The notes beneath the pieces are model-generated. The model was not told the origin of the DNA. It searched no databases and saw only the letters and a list, made by a program, of their open reading frames with translations. The position numbers and the translations under genes were made by a program. From JAHBXE01 sp044222195 (lineage in GTDB: Bacteria > Planctomycetota > Phycisphaerae > Phycisphaerales > UBA1924), in assembly GCA_044222195.1 (NCBI GenBank), contig JBGANS010000020.1:13954-77953 (forward strand): a DNA stretch of 64,000 nt. Direction: 5' to 3'. Below are positions 33,550-41,918 of the stretch, one piece after another (within the stretch, counting starts at the first letter, position 1; the number at the start of each line of letters is the position of its first letter).

Positions 33550-35276
33550 AAACGCCACTGAGTTTGATCGCCGCGTGTTCGTTGGCCGCTTCGGCCTTCG
33601 CCCAGGAGCACATCCCGGCCAAGGTCGAAATCCCGTTCGATCGCTACTACACGTACACCGAGTTCGAGCAGCACCTGCAGAAGATCGCCGCCGCCTATCC
33701 GGACATCGTGGAGCTCAAGAACATCGGCAAGTCCGGCGAGGGCCGGAACATGTGGGTGGCGGTGGTGAACTCCAGGAAGACCGGGCCGGACAAGAGCAAG
33801 CCCGGGATGTGGATCGATGGAAACGTGCACGGCAATGAGATCCAGGCGGGCGAGGCGGTGCTCTATTCGCTGTGGTACCTGACCAAGGCCTACGGCGTGA
33901 ACCCGGACCTGACCAAGCTCGTGGACAACTACAGCTTCTACTTCCTGGTGAGCCAGAACCCCGACGGCCGCGAACACTGGTTCACGGATGTGCAGAACTC
34001 CAGTTCATCCCGCGGCAACCGCCGGCCCGTCGATGACGACAAGGACGGCCTCTTCGATGAAGACGGCCCGGACGACCTGGACAAAGACGGCTCGATCACG
34101 CAGATGTGGAAGGCGGACCCCAACGGCCGGTTCATTCGCGACCGCAACGACCCGCGGATCTTCATCCGTGTCGCGGATGACGAAAAGGGCGAGTGGACGA
34201 GCCTGGGCTCCGAAGGCATCGACAACGACGGCGACGGCCGGATCAACGAGGATGGACCGGGTGCGGACGATATGAACCGCAACTGGCCCAGCGACTGGCA
34301 GCCCGATTACGTGCAAGGGGGGGCGGGGCTCTATCCGTTCAGCAATCCCGAGCCGCGGGCGATAGGGCGGTTCATCATGGACCATCCCAACATCGCCGGC
34401 GTGCAGTCGTACCACAACGCCGGAGGAATGATCCTGCGCGGCCCGGGCGCGAGCTACCGCGAGAACGCCTACCCCGGCGGCGACCGCGCGGTCTACGACG
34501 CCATCGCGACCAAGGGCGAGGACATGCTCCCGTACTACAAGTCGATGGTGATCTACCGCGACCTGTACACGGTCCACGGCGGGTTTGTCAACTGGACGGC
34601 CGAGGGGCTGGGAATCTTCTCGTTCACCAACGAGATGTGGAACAACGCAAAGTTCTTCCAGCGCGACATCACCGAGCCCGACGACAAACGGATGTGGCTC
34701 TTCCGTGACCGGATGCAGTTCGGCCAGGTGTTCACACCCTACAAGGAGTACGACCATCCCCAGTACGGGAAGGTGCTCATCGGCGGGCTCAACAAGTGGT
34801 CGTCCCGCGTCACGCCGACGTTCATGCTCGAGGATGAGTGCCACCGCAACTTCGCGTTCACCATGTTTCACGCGGACCAGATGCCGATCCTGTCATTCGG
34901 AAAGACAGAAGTAGCCAAGGCCGGCGGCCTGTGGGTCCTGACCGTCGAGGTCAAGAACGAGAAGCTGATGCCGACCCGCAGCGGCTGGGCCCGTGCCAAG
35001 GGAATCGGGACCAACGACCTGATGATCTGCGAACCGGGGAACGCGAAAATCAGCGCCGCGGGATTCCTGACCTCGTGGATCGATACGCGGATCGACGTCG
35101 TCAAGCATGAGCCGGGCCGGATCCAGATGGAAGGCGGTATTCCCGGCCGCGGCGGCGTGATCTTCCGGTACTACCTGGCCGGAAACGCCGGAGACACCGT
35201 GACCCTCAAGTATCAGGCCGAGAAGGCCAAAGGAATCGAGACCAAGGTCGAGCTGAAAGAAACGGCAAAGCCGTAG
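33546..35276 (+). CDS. Secreted zinc carboxypeptidase, M14 family
   Basis: 576 aa exported peptidase. The signal peptide is MKTPLSLIAACSLAASAFAQ with a GTG start overlapping the preceding stop (GTGA). The M14 domain (residues 30-390) has the intact zinc motif VHGNEIQAGEAVL, the third ligand in QSYHNAGG and the catalytic glutamate in FSFTNEMW. Two Asp-rich insertions (DDDKDGLFDEDGPDDLDKDG and DNDGDGRINEDGPG) look like EF-hand/dockerin-type calcium loops inside the catalytic domain. The C-terminal 130 residues form a beta-sandwich-like domain. It is translationally coupled to the inactive homologue, suggesting a complex or shared substrate. Confidence 0.9.
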   Translation: MKTPLSLIAACSLAASAFAQEHIPAKVEIPFDRYYTYTEFEQHLQKIAAAYPDIVELKNIGKSGEGRNMWVAVVNSRKTGPDKSKPGMWIDGNVHGNEIQAGEAVLYSLWYLTKAYGVNPDLTKLVDNYSFYFLVSQNPDGREHWFTDVQNSSSSRGNRRPVDDDKDGLFDEDGPDDLDKDGSITQMWKADPNGRFIRDRNDPRIFIRVADDEKGEWTSLGSEGIDNDGDGRINEDGPGADDMNRNWPSDWQPDYVQGGAGLYPFSNPEPRAIGRFIMDHPNIAGVQSYHNAGGMILRGPGASYRENAYPGGDRAVYDAIATKGEDMLPYYKSMVIYRDLYTVHGGFVNWTAEGLGIFSFTNEMWNNAKFFQRDITEPDDKRMWLFRDRMQFGQVFTPYKEYDHPQYGKVLIGGLNKWSSRVTPTFMLEDECHRNFAFTMFHADQMPILSFGKTEVAKAGGLWVLTVEVKNEKLMPTRSGWARAKGIGTNDLMICEPGNAKISAAGFLTSWIDTRIDVVKHEPGRIQMEGGIPGRGGVIFRYYLAGNAGDTVTLKYQAEKAKGIETKVELKETAKP

Positions 35277-35340
35277 CGTTCTGAAGTCCGACGATCGGTG
35301 AGAACGGACCACGTGCGGGCGGTACGCCTCCACCACCAGT

Positions 35341-37338
35341 ATGGGCGCGATGCTCCTGTTCATTTCCGCGATCCTGCTCGTTTCGACAACGGTGCTGATC
35401 GTCCGCCGGTGTCCGGATGAACGCGGGATCCGGTTCTGGGCCGCGCTCGCCGCCGTGAATCTGCACATGACGCTGGCGCATCTCATCGCCTCCGCCTTTC
35501 ACGAGTTGAACCCGGCCGGCGTGCTGGTGACGCAAGCGTGCATGACGGCGGTCGTGACGGTCGCGATGCCGCGCGCGGCCGCGCGGCTGAAACTACTCGC
35601 CAAGGCGTGGCCGCGACCGGTGCCGGCCATCGTCCGCTGGCCCGGGTGGCGAGAACCCTGCGCGGTAGTCATGCTGCTGGTCGCGACCTCGGTCATCGCG
35701 ATCTCGCTCGTCGAGCAGATGCAGCGGCCGATCACGGGCTTTGACGAGCGGATGTACAACTGCTCCCGTGTGCTGCACTGGATCCAGCATGGGCACATCT
35801 GGCCCTGGGTGACGAACAACGACGCCCAGGTCGACTTCCCCATCGGGTCGGAAGTGTTCTTCTCGTGGCCCCTGATCTTCCTCAAGGTGGAGTGGGTCGC
35901 AAGGCTGACCTACTGGCTCGGGTACCCGTGCGCTGCGGTCGGCGTCTATCTGCTCGGTCGACTTTTGGGGATCGGACGCGCGGCGGGCCTCGCCGCCGCG
36001 GCGGTATTCGCCGCCACGCCGACGATCCTTTCCGCGTCGGGGATCAACCAGAAGCAGGACATCTGGACGGCGGCGATGCTGGTGGGCACGGTGTACTGGA
36101 TGGTGCGGTGTTGGCGCGACGGAGGCCGCCTCAACGCCGCGATGGGCGGGGCGTATCTGGTCCTCGCGATCAACGTGAAGATCACGGCGATTGTCGTGGG
36201 ACCGCTGGTGCTTCTGGCGGTAATGGTGCCCGGCGGCGGGATCCTGGGATTGCGGCGACGGCTGGTGGCGATGACGGCGGGCGGAGCCGTGGCGCTCGCC
36301 GCGTCCGGATTGGGCGTGACGATCGGGCACAACCTGGCCGAGTATCGACATCCATTCGGGCCGGAGTCGGCCGCGAAGGTCCTGTCGCCGGATTGGAGCG
36401 ACCGGGAGGTGTACACCCACGCCGTCCGCGTTCCGCTGTACCTGCTGGAGTTGCCGGCGCAGCCGATCGAGAGCCTGAGGAAGTGGTGGCTCGGTATGGG
36501 CAGCGAAGTGCTCTACCGCCTCGATGCCCACCGGGCGCTTCCGGGCGAGCGAAGAAGGGCCTGGCCGGGCGCGTTCGAGTTTGAGGCCGGAGCCCTCGCG
36601 TACAGGTATTCCCTCGGCGGGATCGTCTGGATGGTCGCGCTGATGTGGGGCCTGCTGGCGGTTGGCAAACGCCTGGTGCTGCTGACTCGCAAGCGACCGG
36701 GTGGCCCGCTGCCGGCGGCGGCACTGGTCCTGCTCGCGTCGGCCATGCAGTTTGGCGCCCTGGTGTTCCTGATCCGGTGGATGGGCGGCGGACCGGATCG
36801 ATACTGGGTCGCGCCGTACGCGCTCGGGCTGCCCGCCGCGGCGGTGTGCATCGACGGCTGGATTCGCAAACGAAGATGGATCGCTGTGCCGGCGCTGGCG
36901 GCCGTGCTCGTGACGGTGTATCCATCAGTGAAGACGACGTGGCTAAGGCTGGAATCGTTGCAGAGCCGGCCCCTCACCTCGGCCGCGACAGATGAGCCGT
37001 ACACGGAGGTGCTGACGAAGCTGCCCCGTGGAGCGAGGATCCTTCTCTTCGCCAACCGCAACACGCGGGACTACCCGCTCTTCCTGCCCCGGCACGGGTA
37101 CATCAACCAGGTCTTCCCCTGGGGGCGAGTGAAGTTCGATGAGGCGAGGCTGGCCCGGATGGTTGAGGCTCACGCGATCACGCACGCGGTGTTCGAGTAT
37201 GAAGACCGGGTGGGCTTCCACTGGTATCCGGGGATCAAGGTAGATGGAATGGTGGAATGGTTCCGGGCCAGGCCGGACTTCAGAGAAGTCCCGCTCGACA
37301 CGCCGCGGCAGAGAGTGTTCGAACGCATCGGCCGCTAG
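35341..37338 (+). CDS. Polytopic membrane glycosyltransferase-like protein (GT-C type)
   Basis: 665 aa with about eleven to thirteen predicted transmembrane helices. The first large periplasmic-type loop carries ITGFDERMYNCSRVLHWIQHGHIWPW, with the acidic FDE that marks GT-C enzymes, followed by DAQVDFPIGSEVFFSWPLIF. The C-terminal 150 residues are soluble (LPRGARILLFANRNTRDYPL). Such proteins transfer sugars from lipid carriers outside the membrane. The donor and acceptor are unknown. ATGs at 35341 and 35350 are both possible; no ribosome-binding site is obvious. Ends overlapping the GNAT gene by 4 nt. Confidence 0.78.
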   Translation: MGAMLLFISAILLVSTTVLIVRRCPDERGIRFWAALAAVNLHMTLAHLIASAFHELNPAGVLVTQACMTAVVTVAMPRAAARLKLLAKAWPRPVPAIVRWPGWREPCAVVMLLVATSVIAISLVEQMQRPITGFDERMYNCSRVLHWIQHGHIWPWVTNNDAQVDFPIGSEVFFSWPLIFLKVEWVARLTYWLGYPCAAVGVYLLGRLLGIGRAAGLAAAAVFAATPTILSASGINQKQDIWTAAMLVGTVYWMVRCWRDGGRLNAAMGGAYLVLAINVKITAIVVGPLVLLAVMVPGGGILGLRRRLVAMTAGGAVALAASGLGVTIGHNLAEYRHPFGPESAAKVLSPDWSDREVYTHAVRVPLYLLELPAQPIESLRKWWLGMGSEVLYRLDAHRALPGERRRAWPGAFEFEAGALAYRYSLGGIVWMVALMWGLLAVGKRLVLLTRKRPGGPLPAAALVLLASAMQFGALVFLIRWMGGGPDRYWVAPYALGLPAAAVCIDGWIRKRRWIAVPALAAVLVTVYPSVKTTWLRLESLQSRPLTSAATDEPYTEVLTKLPRGARILLFANRNTRDYPLFLPRHGYINQVFPWGRVKFDEARLARMVEAHAITHAVFEYEDRVGFHWYPGIKVDGMVEWFRARPDFREVPLDTPRQRVFERIGR

Positions 37339-38237
37339 CGCGGCGCCGCCGGCGACGGGGGCGCCAGGACAAGCTGAGGCCTCGAATAGGCGACGGCGAA
37401 ACCGGCGCGGCAGGCGTTGCGGTGAGAAGACGACCCGGCGTTGACGACGAGTGTGGCGTAGTCGCAGCGGTGCTTGCGGGCAAGATCCAGCCGCGCGGCA
37501 GTCAGGGCGGACTGGATGCCGCGCCGCCGGAAACTCGGGAGAACAGCGGCGCCGGACATGAGGGCGATCAGGGGTGGATCGGGGAGGAGCCTGGTCGGCG
37601 TCGCCCGCGCAAATGTCAGCGCCGCGCCGCCGGCAGGCCGCCCGTCGACGGTCGCGAGGAACATGAAGGAATGAGGGTTGATCCCGCTCAGCACGGTGTG
37701 TGCGCGCACGCGCCCAAAGTCCACGGCGAACTGGATGGGCGCTCCTCCGTTGGCAAACCCGGCGTTCAGTGTCGATTCCCACGCGTTCACCGCGGTCGCA
37801 TCGGAAGGTGCGACCACACTGATGTGTGCAGGTGCGGCCGAGGGTGTGCCGGGGCTGTCTCCGACACGGCGAAAGGTGACCGTCTCGATGCCGGCGATCG
37901 TGTACCCGGCCGCGAGCAGCGAGGCGAAGAACGCGGCGTCCGCCATCGGGCACAAGTCGACCACCACGGGAGAGCGAGCGTCGAGGTACAGGGCTTCGAT
38001 GGCGGCCCATTCGCCCGGGTCAACCGGGCCGCACATGCCGGCGCCCTTCACGCCGTTGATCGGGTCGGACGGGGCGTAGAAGTTGGCCACGCCGCCGGCT
38101 CCGTCGAGCCAACGAACGGTGGGATAGAGCTGCGAAGCCGCCCGGCAGAACTGGCGGCACGCGACGGCCTCGGCCCCCTCAAAGGCGGCGGCCAGCGAGA
38201 CGTCACAATAGGTGTCGGGGAGTTTCAACCGGCTCAT
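37335..38237 (-). CDS. GNAT-family N-acetyltransferase
   Basis: 300 aa. The C-terminal half is a GNAT domain with the acetyl-CoA motif AAVLPSFRRRGIQSAL (pattern RxxGxxxxL) and the following CDYATLVVNAGSSSHRNACRAGF. The N-terminal half appears to be a degenerate second acetyltransferase-like domain, a common architecture. The acceptor is not known. No ribosome-binding site is clear before ATG 38237. It is convergent with the glycosyltransferase gene. Confidence 0.82.
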   Translation of the reverse strand: MSRLKLPDTYCDVSLAAAFEGAEAVACRQFCRAASQLYPTVRWLDGAGGVANFYAPSDPINGVKGAGMCGPVDPGEWAAIEALYLDARSPVVVDLCPMADAAFFASLLAAGYTIAGIETVTFRRVGDSPGTPSAAPAHISVVAPSDATAVNAWESTLNAGFANGGAPIQFAVDFGRVRAHTVLSGINPHSFMFLATVDGRPAGGAALTFARATPTRLLPDPPLIALMSGAAVLPSFRRRGIQSALTAARLDLARKHRCDYATLVVNAGSSSHRNACRAGFAVAYSRPQLVLAPPSPAAPR

Positions 38238-38333
38238 CGTTGGCGCCCGGGCGTGGAACGGCCAGAGCGTTGTCCAGGGCCGGGCGTATTATGGATATCG
38301 ATCTCGTGGGGCCCTCAAGCAAGGAGACGCGAC

Positions 38334-39035
38334 ATGAAAGCCACAGCGATCACTCTGATTCTCAGCGCGGGATTGCTCACGGCGTGCGCCAACCCGGCGT
38401 ATCACGAGGGCGACTCCGCATCGGCCGCCATGCGTGCCGCGGCGGCGGAATCGACAACTGTTTCAGGCAGCATTGACGGGGCGTGGACCGCGTTGGACCA
38501 GCTGCTCGCGGCGAAGGAAGGGGACATGCGGCCGACGTTCGACCGTTTCTCCGGCCAGGTCGATGCGCTGAAGTCGTCCATCGCGGCGCTCGGATCTCGA
38601 ACCGACAAGATGAGCTCCGCGGCATCGACCCACCTGGGCCGGTGGGAGCGTGAACTCAAGGAGGTCAAGAGCGAGGACCTCCGCCGAAAGAGCCTGCAGA
38701 GGCGTGCGGAAGTCGAAGAGCGCGTGCGGAAAGTCAAGGAGCTCTCCGGGCAGACCAAGCAGCGTGCGGATGCCTGTGTCGCCGATCTCGAAGATGTGCG
38801 CCACGTGCTGGGGACCGACCTGACCGTCGGCGGCGTGGCCACCGTGCAGGACGCAGCGGCGAGGGCGAGAGCGAGTTCCGCGGCCCTCAAAGACTCCGCG
38901 GCGAAGCTGACGGCGGAACTCGATGCGCTCGGGAAGGACATCGCATCGCCGCCGACGCAGCCGCCCCCGCCCAAAGAGAAACCTGCCGAAGCCCCCGCGG
39001 CCAAGGACAAGCCAGCGGCGGAACCCTCGAAGTAG
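38334..39035 (+). CDS. Coiled-coil lipoprotein, DUF2959-like (tentative)
   Basis: 233 aa. The lipobox LLTACANP gives a lipidated cysteine at about residue 18. The rest is mainly alpha-helical with heptad-like charged segments (LGRWERELKEVKSEDLRRKSLQRRAEVEERVRKV shows the pattern in two consecutive parts) and ends in a Pro/Ala/Lys-rich tail. The order of conserved-looking positions recalls DUF2959 lipoproteins, but I am not certain. The ATG at 38334 follows AAGGAG with 7 nt spacing, and TATTAT at 38287 is a likely -10 box. Confidence 0.72.
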   Translation: MKATAITLILSAGLLTACANPAYHEGDSASAAMRAAAAESTTVSGSIDGAWTALDQLLAAKEGDMRPTFDRFSGQVDALKSSIAALGSRTDKMSSAASTHLGRWERELKEVKSEDLRRKSLQRRAEVEERVRKVKELSGQTKQRADACVADLEDVRHVLGTDLTVGGVATVQDAAARARASSAALKDSAAKLTAELDALGKDIASPPTQPPPPKEKPAEAPAAKDKPAAEPSK

Positions 39036-39046
39036 CATCGCCTGAT

Positions 39047-39754
39047 TTAGTGGTTGTCGGCCCGCCTGTTCCAGCCGCACTCGGTGCAGCCGGATGCAAG
39101 CTGGCGTTGCAGGTCGAAGCCGCACGCCGGGCACCGGCCGCGCCGACGGCGTGTCGCCCCGCGGATGAACGCGGGCACGATCAGGAGCACGGACCAGGTC
39201 GATCCGAAGAGAACGGAGTTCAGGGCGAATCCGCGCCCGATAGGGAGAGTCGGCAGGATTCGGACGTCGTCACTCCACGGATCGTCGCCATGGACGCGGA
39301 GAATCGTGCCGCCGCTGCCGGTACTTCCGGCGTCGTCACGCCACCAGTACAGCGCCAGGAAGGGCCAGCCATGGGCGGACTCGGTGCCCGCGAAGTTCAC
39401 GCGCTCGAGCGTGAGCGCCTGGCGCGCCAAGCCCCAGGAGGCATCGACCTGCTCGCGGCTGAGCACCTCGAGCGGCCGGGAGGTCACCGGCAGCGCCCGC
39501 CCCGCCCACGCATTGATGAACTCCTGATCGTCGCTGCTGGCGGCCTTCACGACGCGGACGATGGCGCCCGGCTGCCACGCCTGCGAGATGGCGACGCTCG
39601 AAACGGTGCTGCCGCGGGGGCAGAGATAGGAAAAGCCGAGGCGAGGATCGCTCCAACCGAACTGAAGGATCAGAATCCACGCGACAGCGATGGTGGTGAC
39701 GACGCCGAGCATGCCGGAGAGGAAGAGCCGCCAGAGAAGAGATCGACGCGTCAT
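39047..39754 (-). CDS. Membrane protein with C-terminal zinc ribbon (third family member)
   Basis: 235 aa. N-terminal helix LSGMLGVVTTIAVAWILIL, a middle domain with SAHGWPFLALYWW and ILPTLPIGRGFALNSVLFG that matches landmarks in the genes at 28310-29936, then a second helix and CPACGFDL...CTECGWN. It is therefore a dispersed paralogue. I prefer ATG 39754 by alignment with the paralogue starts; ATG 39793, which overlaps the plsC stop as ATGA, would add 13 residues and couple translation. Function unknown. Confidence 0.72.
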   Translation of the reverse strand: MTRRSLLWRLFLSGMLGVVTTIAVAWILILQFGWSDPRLGFSYLCPRGSTVSSVAISQAWQPGAIVRVVKAASSDDQEFINAWAGRALPVTSRPLEVLSREQVDASWGLARQALTLERVNFAGTESAHGWPFLALYWWRDDAGSTGSGGTILRVHGDDPWSDDVRILPTLPIGRGFALNSVLFGSTWSVLLIVPAFIRGATRRRRGRCPACGFDLQRQLASGCTECGWNRRADNH

Positions 39755-39789
39755 GACGTGTTGTACTCGCAGCGGCGTGCCGGGTTCCG

Positions 39790-40503
39790 TCATCCCGGTT
39801 CGCGCGGGGCTTCGGGATCGTGCACCGGCCACCCGGTCCACTCCTGAAACCGGCGTTGCAAGTCGGCGGCGATTTCGTGAGCAGACTCATCGTTGGTGTA
39901 GCGGATCAACGGTTTGAACTCGAGCGAGGCATTGCCGCGAGTCCAGTAGGAGGCCCAGACGGATTCGCTGTACGGCGTGCCGCGGATCACGATCGGCAGA
40001 ACAGGGGCCCCGGACCTGCGAATGAGAAGTCCGACGCCGGCCTGAAAGGGGCGAAGCGTCCTCGCCGGTCGCTCGATGCCGCCTTCGGGAAAGATACCGA
40101 TGGGGTGGCCGTCAGCCAGGTGCCGGATCGCCTCGCGCGTGCCGGAAGCATCTCGGGCCTTTCGATCGACCATGATGACATTCGCGAACAGCCAGAAAGG
40201 CTCGGCCAGCGGGTAGCGCATGTCCTTGGCCATGATCCACCGCGCTTCGAAGTTGCACGCGGCGATGATCAGCACCGGATCGATGCCCGAGGCGTGGTTG
40301 GCGACGAGGATCATCGGGCCGGGATGACGGCTGGTGGGAAGGTGCTCGAGGCCGATGTATCGGATGCGCTGCATGTGACGGGAGTAGCGCCGGCAGAAAC
40401 GCCAGAGGAGCCCGGCGTCGACCTCTTCGCGCGGATTGTCCAGAATCCAGCGCGCGATGAACGCGATGGAAATCCAGACGGGAATGACGAGAAGCCAGAG
40501 CAC
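39790..40503 (-). CDS. plsC: 1-acyl-glycerol-3-phosphate acyltransferase-like protein
   Basis: Membrane-associated acyltransferase of phospholipid synthesis. 237 aa. Catalytic NHASGID (the NHxxxxD motif) and the substrate motif FPEGGI are intact, with an N-terminal hydrophobic segment LLVIPVWISIAFIARWIL. The start is GTG 40503 with TACCAT 8 nt upstream and no ribosome-binding site. It diverges from rarA with 41 nt between the starts, and the zinc-ribbon protein gene follows on the same strand. The exact acyl acceptor is inferred from the family. Confidence 0.88.
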   Translation of the reverse strand: MLWLLVIPVWISIAFIARWILDNPREEVDAGLLWRFCRRYSRHMQRIRYIGLEHLPTSRHPGPMILVANHASGIDPVLIIAACNFEARWIMAKDMRYPLAEPFWLFANVIMVDRKARDASGTREAIRHLADGHPIGIFPEGGIERPARTLRPFQAGVGLLIRRSGAPVLPIVIRGTPYSESVWASYWTRGNASLEFKPLIRYTNDESAHEIAADLQRRFQEWTGWPVHDPEAPREPG

Positions 40504-40532
40504 GGGGCCGGATGGTACTTGCCTTGGGCACC

Positions 40533-40538
40533 TAACAT
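40533..40538 (+). promoter_or_regulatory. -10 box (TAACAT) of rarA, leaderless spacing
   Basis: TAACAT ends 6 nt before the rarA ATG; no ribosome-binding site. The divergent plsC promoter box TACCAT (minus strand, 40512-40517) lies 15 nt away. Confidence 0.55.
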
Positions 40539-40544
40539 CTCCCG

Positions 40545-41918
40545 ATGTCAGACCTGTGGGCTCCAGCGAGGGAAGCGGCGTTCGGGCGGGTCCAGCCGCT
40601 CGCGGCCAGGATGCGACCCCGGACGCTCGACGAGTTCGCCGGTCAAAGGCACATCCTGGGTGAGGGCAAGCTTCTGCGGCGGATGCTGCAGGCCGACGCC
40701 ATCACATCGCTGATTTTTCACGGGCCGCCGGGAACGGGAAAGACGACCCTCGCGGAACTGATCGCGACCTTCACCAAGCGGCACTTCGAGCGGGAGAACG
40801 CCGCGTCGGTCGGGGTGAAGCGGATTCGGGAGATCATCGACGAAGCGGTCCGGCGGTTGCAAAGCGGCGGACCGCGGTCGATCCTGTTTCTGGATGAGAT
40901 CCACCGGTTCACGCGGGCCCAGCAGGATGTGCTCTTGTCCGATGTCGAGCGGGGGCTGATCACGTTCATCGGGGCAACGACGGAGAACCCTCTCTTTGCA
41001 TGCAACTCGGCCCTGGTGAGTCGGAGCACCTTGTTCCGGCTCGAGCCGCTGGCCGAGCCGGACGTGGCAGCGGTGTTGCGGCGGGCGATCGCGGATCTGG
41101 ATCGGGGCTACGGAAAACTGCCCCTGCACGTCACAGATGATGCGTTGCACGTGTGGGCCGTGAAGTGCGATGGAGATGCCCGGCGAGCGCTGACCGCGCT
41201 CGAAGTGGCGGTGCTCAGCGGGGCGAAGCAGAGAGCGGGTGATGCCGCGAATCAGGCTCTCGTGATCGATCGCCAGGTCGCCGAGGATTCGATCCAGCAA
41301 AAGGCCGCGGTGTACGACGGCACGGGCGATCAGCACTACGACTCGATCAGCGCCATGATCAAGTCGATCCGGGGGTCGGACCCCGACGCCGCGGTGTACT
41401 GGATCGCCTACATGCTCGAAGCGGGCGAGGACCCGCGGTTCATCGCGCGGCGGATGGCGATCCTCGCCAGTGAAGACATCGGAAACGCGGACCCCCGCGC
41501 GATCATGGTCGCCGCATCGGCGTGGGAGCTCGTCGAGCGCATCGGCATGCCCGAGGCGAGGATCACGCTCGCGCAATGCGCGACCTATCTCGCGATGGCG
41601 CCCAAGAGCAACGCGTCGTACATGGCGATCGAAGACGCCCTGGCCGATGTGGGCGACGGAAGAACGATCCCAGTGCCGACGTACCTCCGCGATCCGCACA
41701 GTTCACCGCTGGGGTCGAGCCGCCACAACGGCACGCCGGGGTCGCCGGGAGATGGATACGTCTACAGCCATAGCGTCCCGGGCGCACTCACCGGGCAGGA
41801 CTACCTCGGCGTGGACAAGGAATACTACAAGCCGGGGCAGTCCGGGCTCGAGAAGGCGTTCGCGGAGCGGCTGGAGCAGGTCCGCTCGCTCCGTCGGACG
41901 ACAAGGCCCAAGGAATGA
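40545..41918 (+). CDS. rarA: Replication-associated recombination protein A (RarA/MgsA AAA ATPase)
   Basis: Clamp-loader-like ATPase acting at stalled replication forks. 457 aa, full length. Seen: RPRTLDEFAGQRHILG near the N-terminus, Walker A GPPGTGKTT, Walker B FLDEIHRF, sensor 1 GATTENP and sensor 2 DARRALTALE; the C-terminal tetramerisation region includes KSIRGSDPDAAVYW, EDIGNADP and YVYSHSVPG-type sequence. ATG 40545 has TAACAT 6 nt upstream. Its stop overlaps the start of the cyclo-ligase gene by 4 nt. Confidence 0.96.
   Translation: MSDLWAPAREAAFGRVQPLAARMRPRTLDEFAGQRHILGEGKLLRRMLQADAITSLIFHGPPGTGKTTLAELIATFTKRHFERENAASVGVKRIREIIDEAVRRLQSGGPRSILFLDEIHRFTRAQQDVLLSDVERGLITFIGATTENPLFACNSALVSRSTLFRLEPLAEPDVAAVLRRAIADLDRGYGKLPLHVTDDALHVWAVKCDGDARRALTALEVAVLSGAKQRAGDAANQALVIDRQVAEDSIQQKAAVYDGTGDQHYDSISAMIKSIRGSDPDAAVYWIAYMLEAGEDPRFIARRMAILASEDIGNADPRAIMVAASAWELVERIGMPEARITLAQCATYLAMAPKSNASYMAIEDALADVGDGRTIPVPTYLRDPHSSPLGSSRHNGTPGSPGDGYVYSHSVPGALTGQDYLGVDKEYYKPGQSGLEKAFAERLEQVRSLRRTTRPKE

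Noticed and set aside
31000..36000. Chromosomal replication origin with DnaA boxes
   Set aside because: Only the skew change supports it; no TTATCCACA-like cluster, AT-rich unwinding region or dnaA/dnaN genes were seen.
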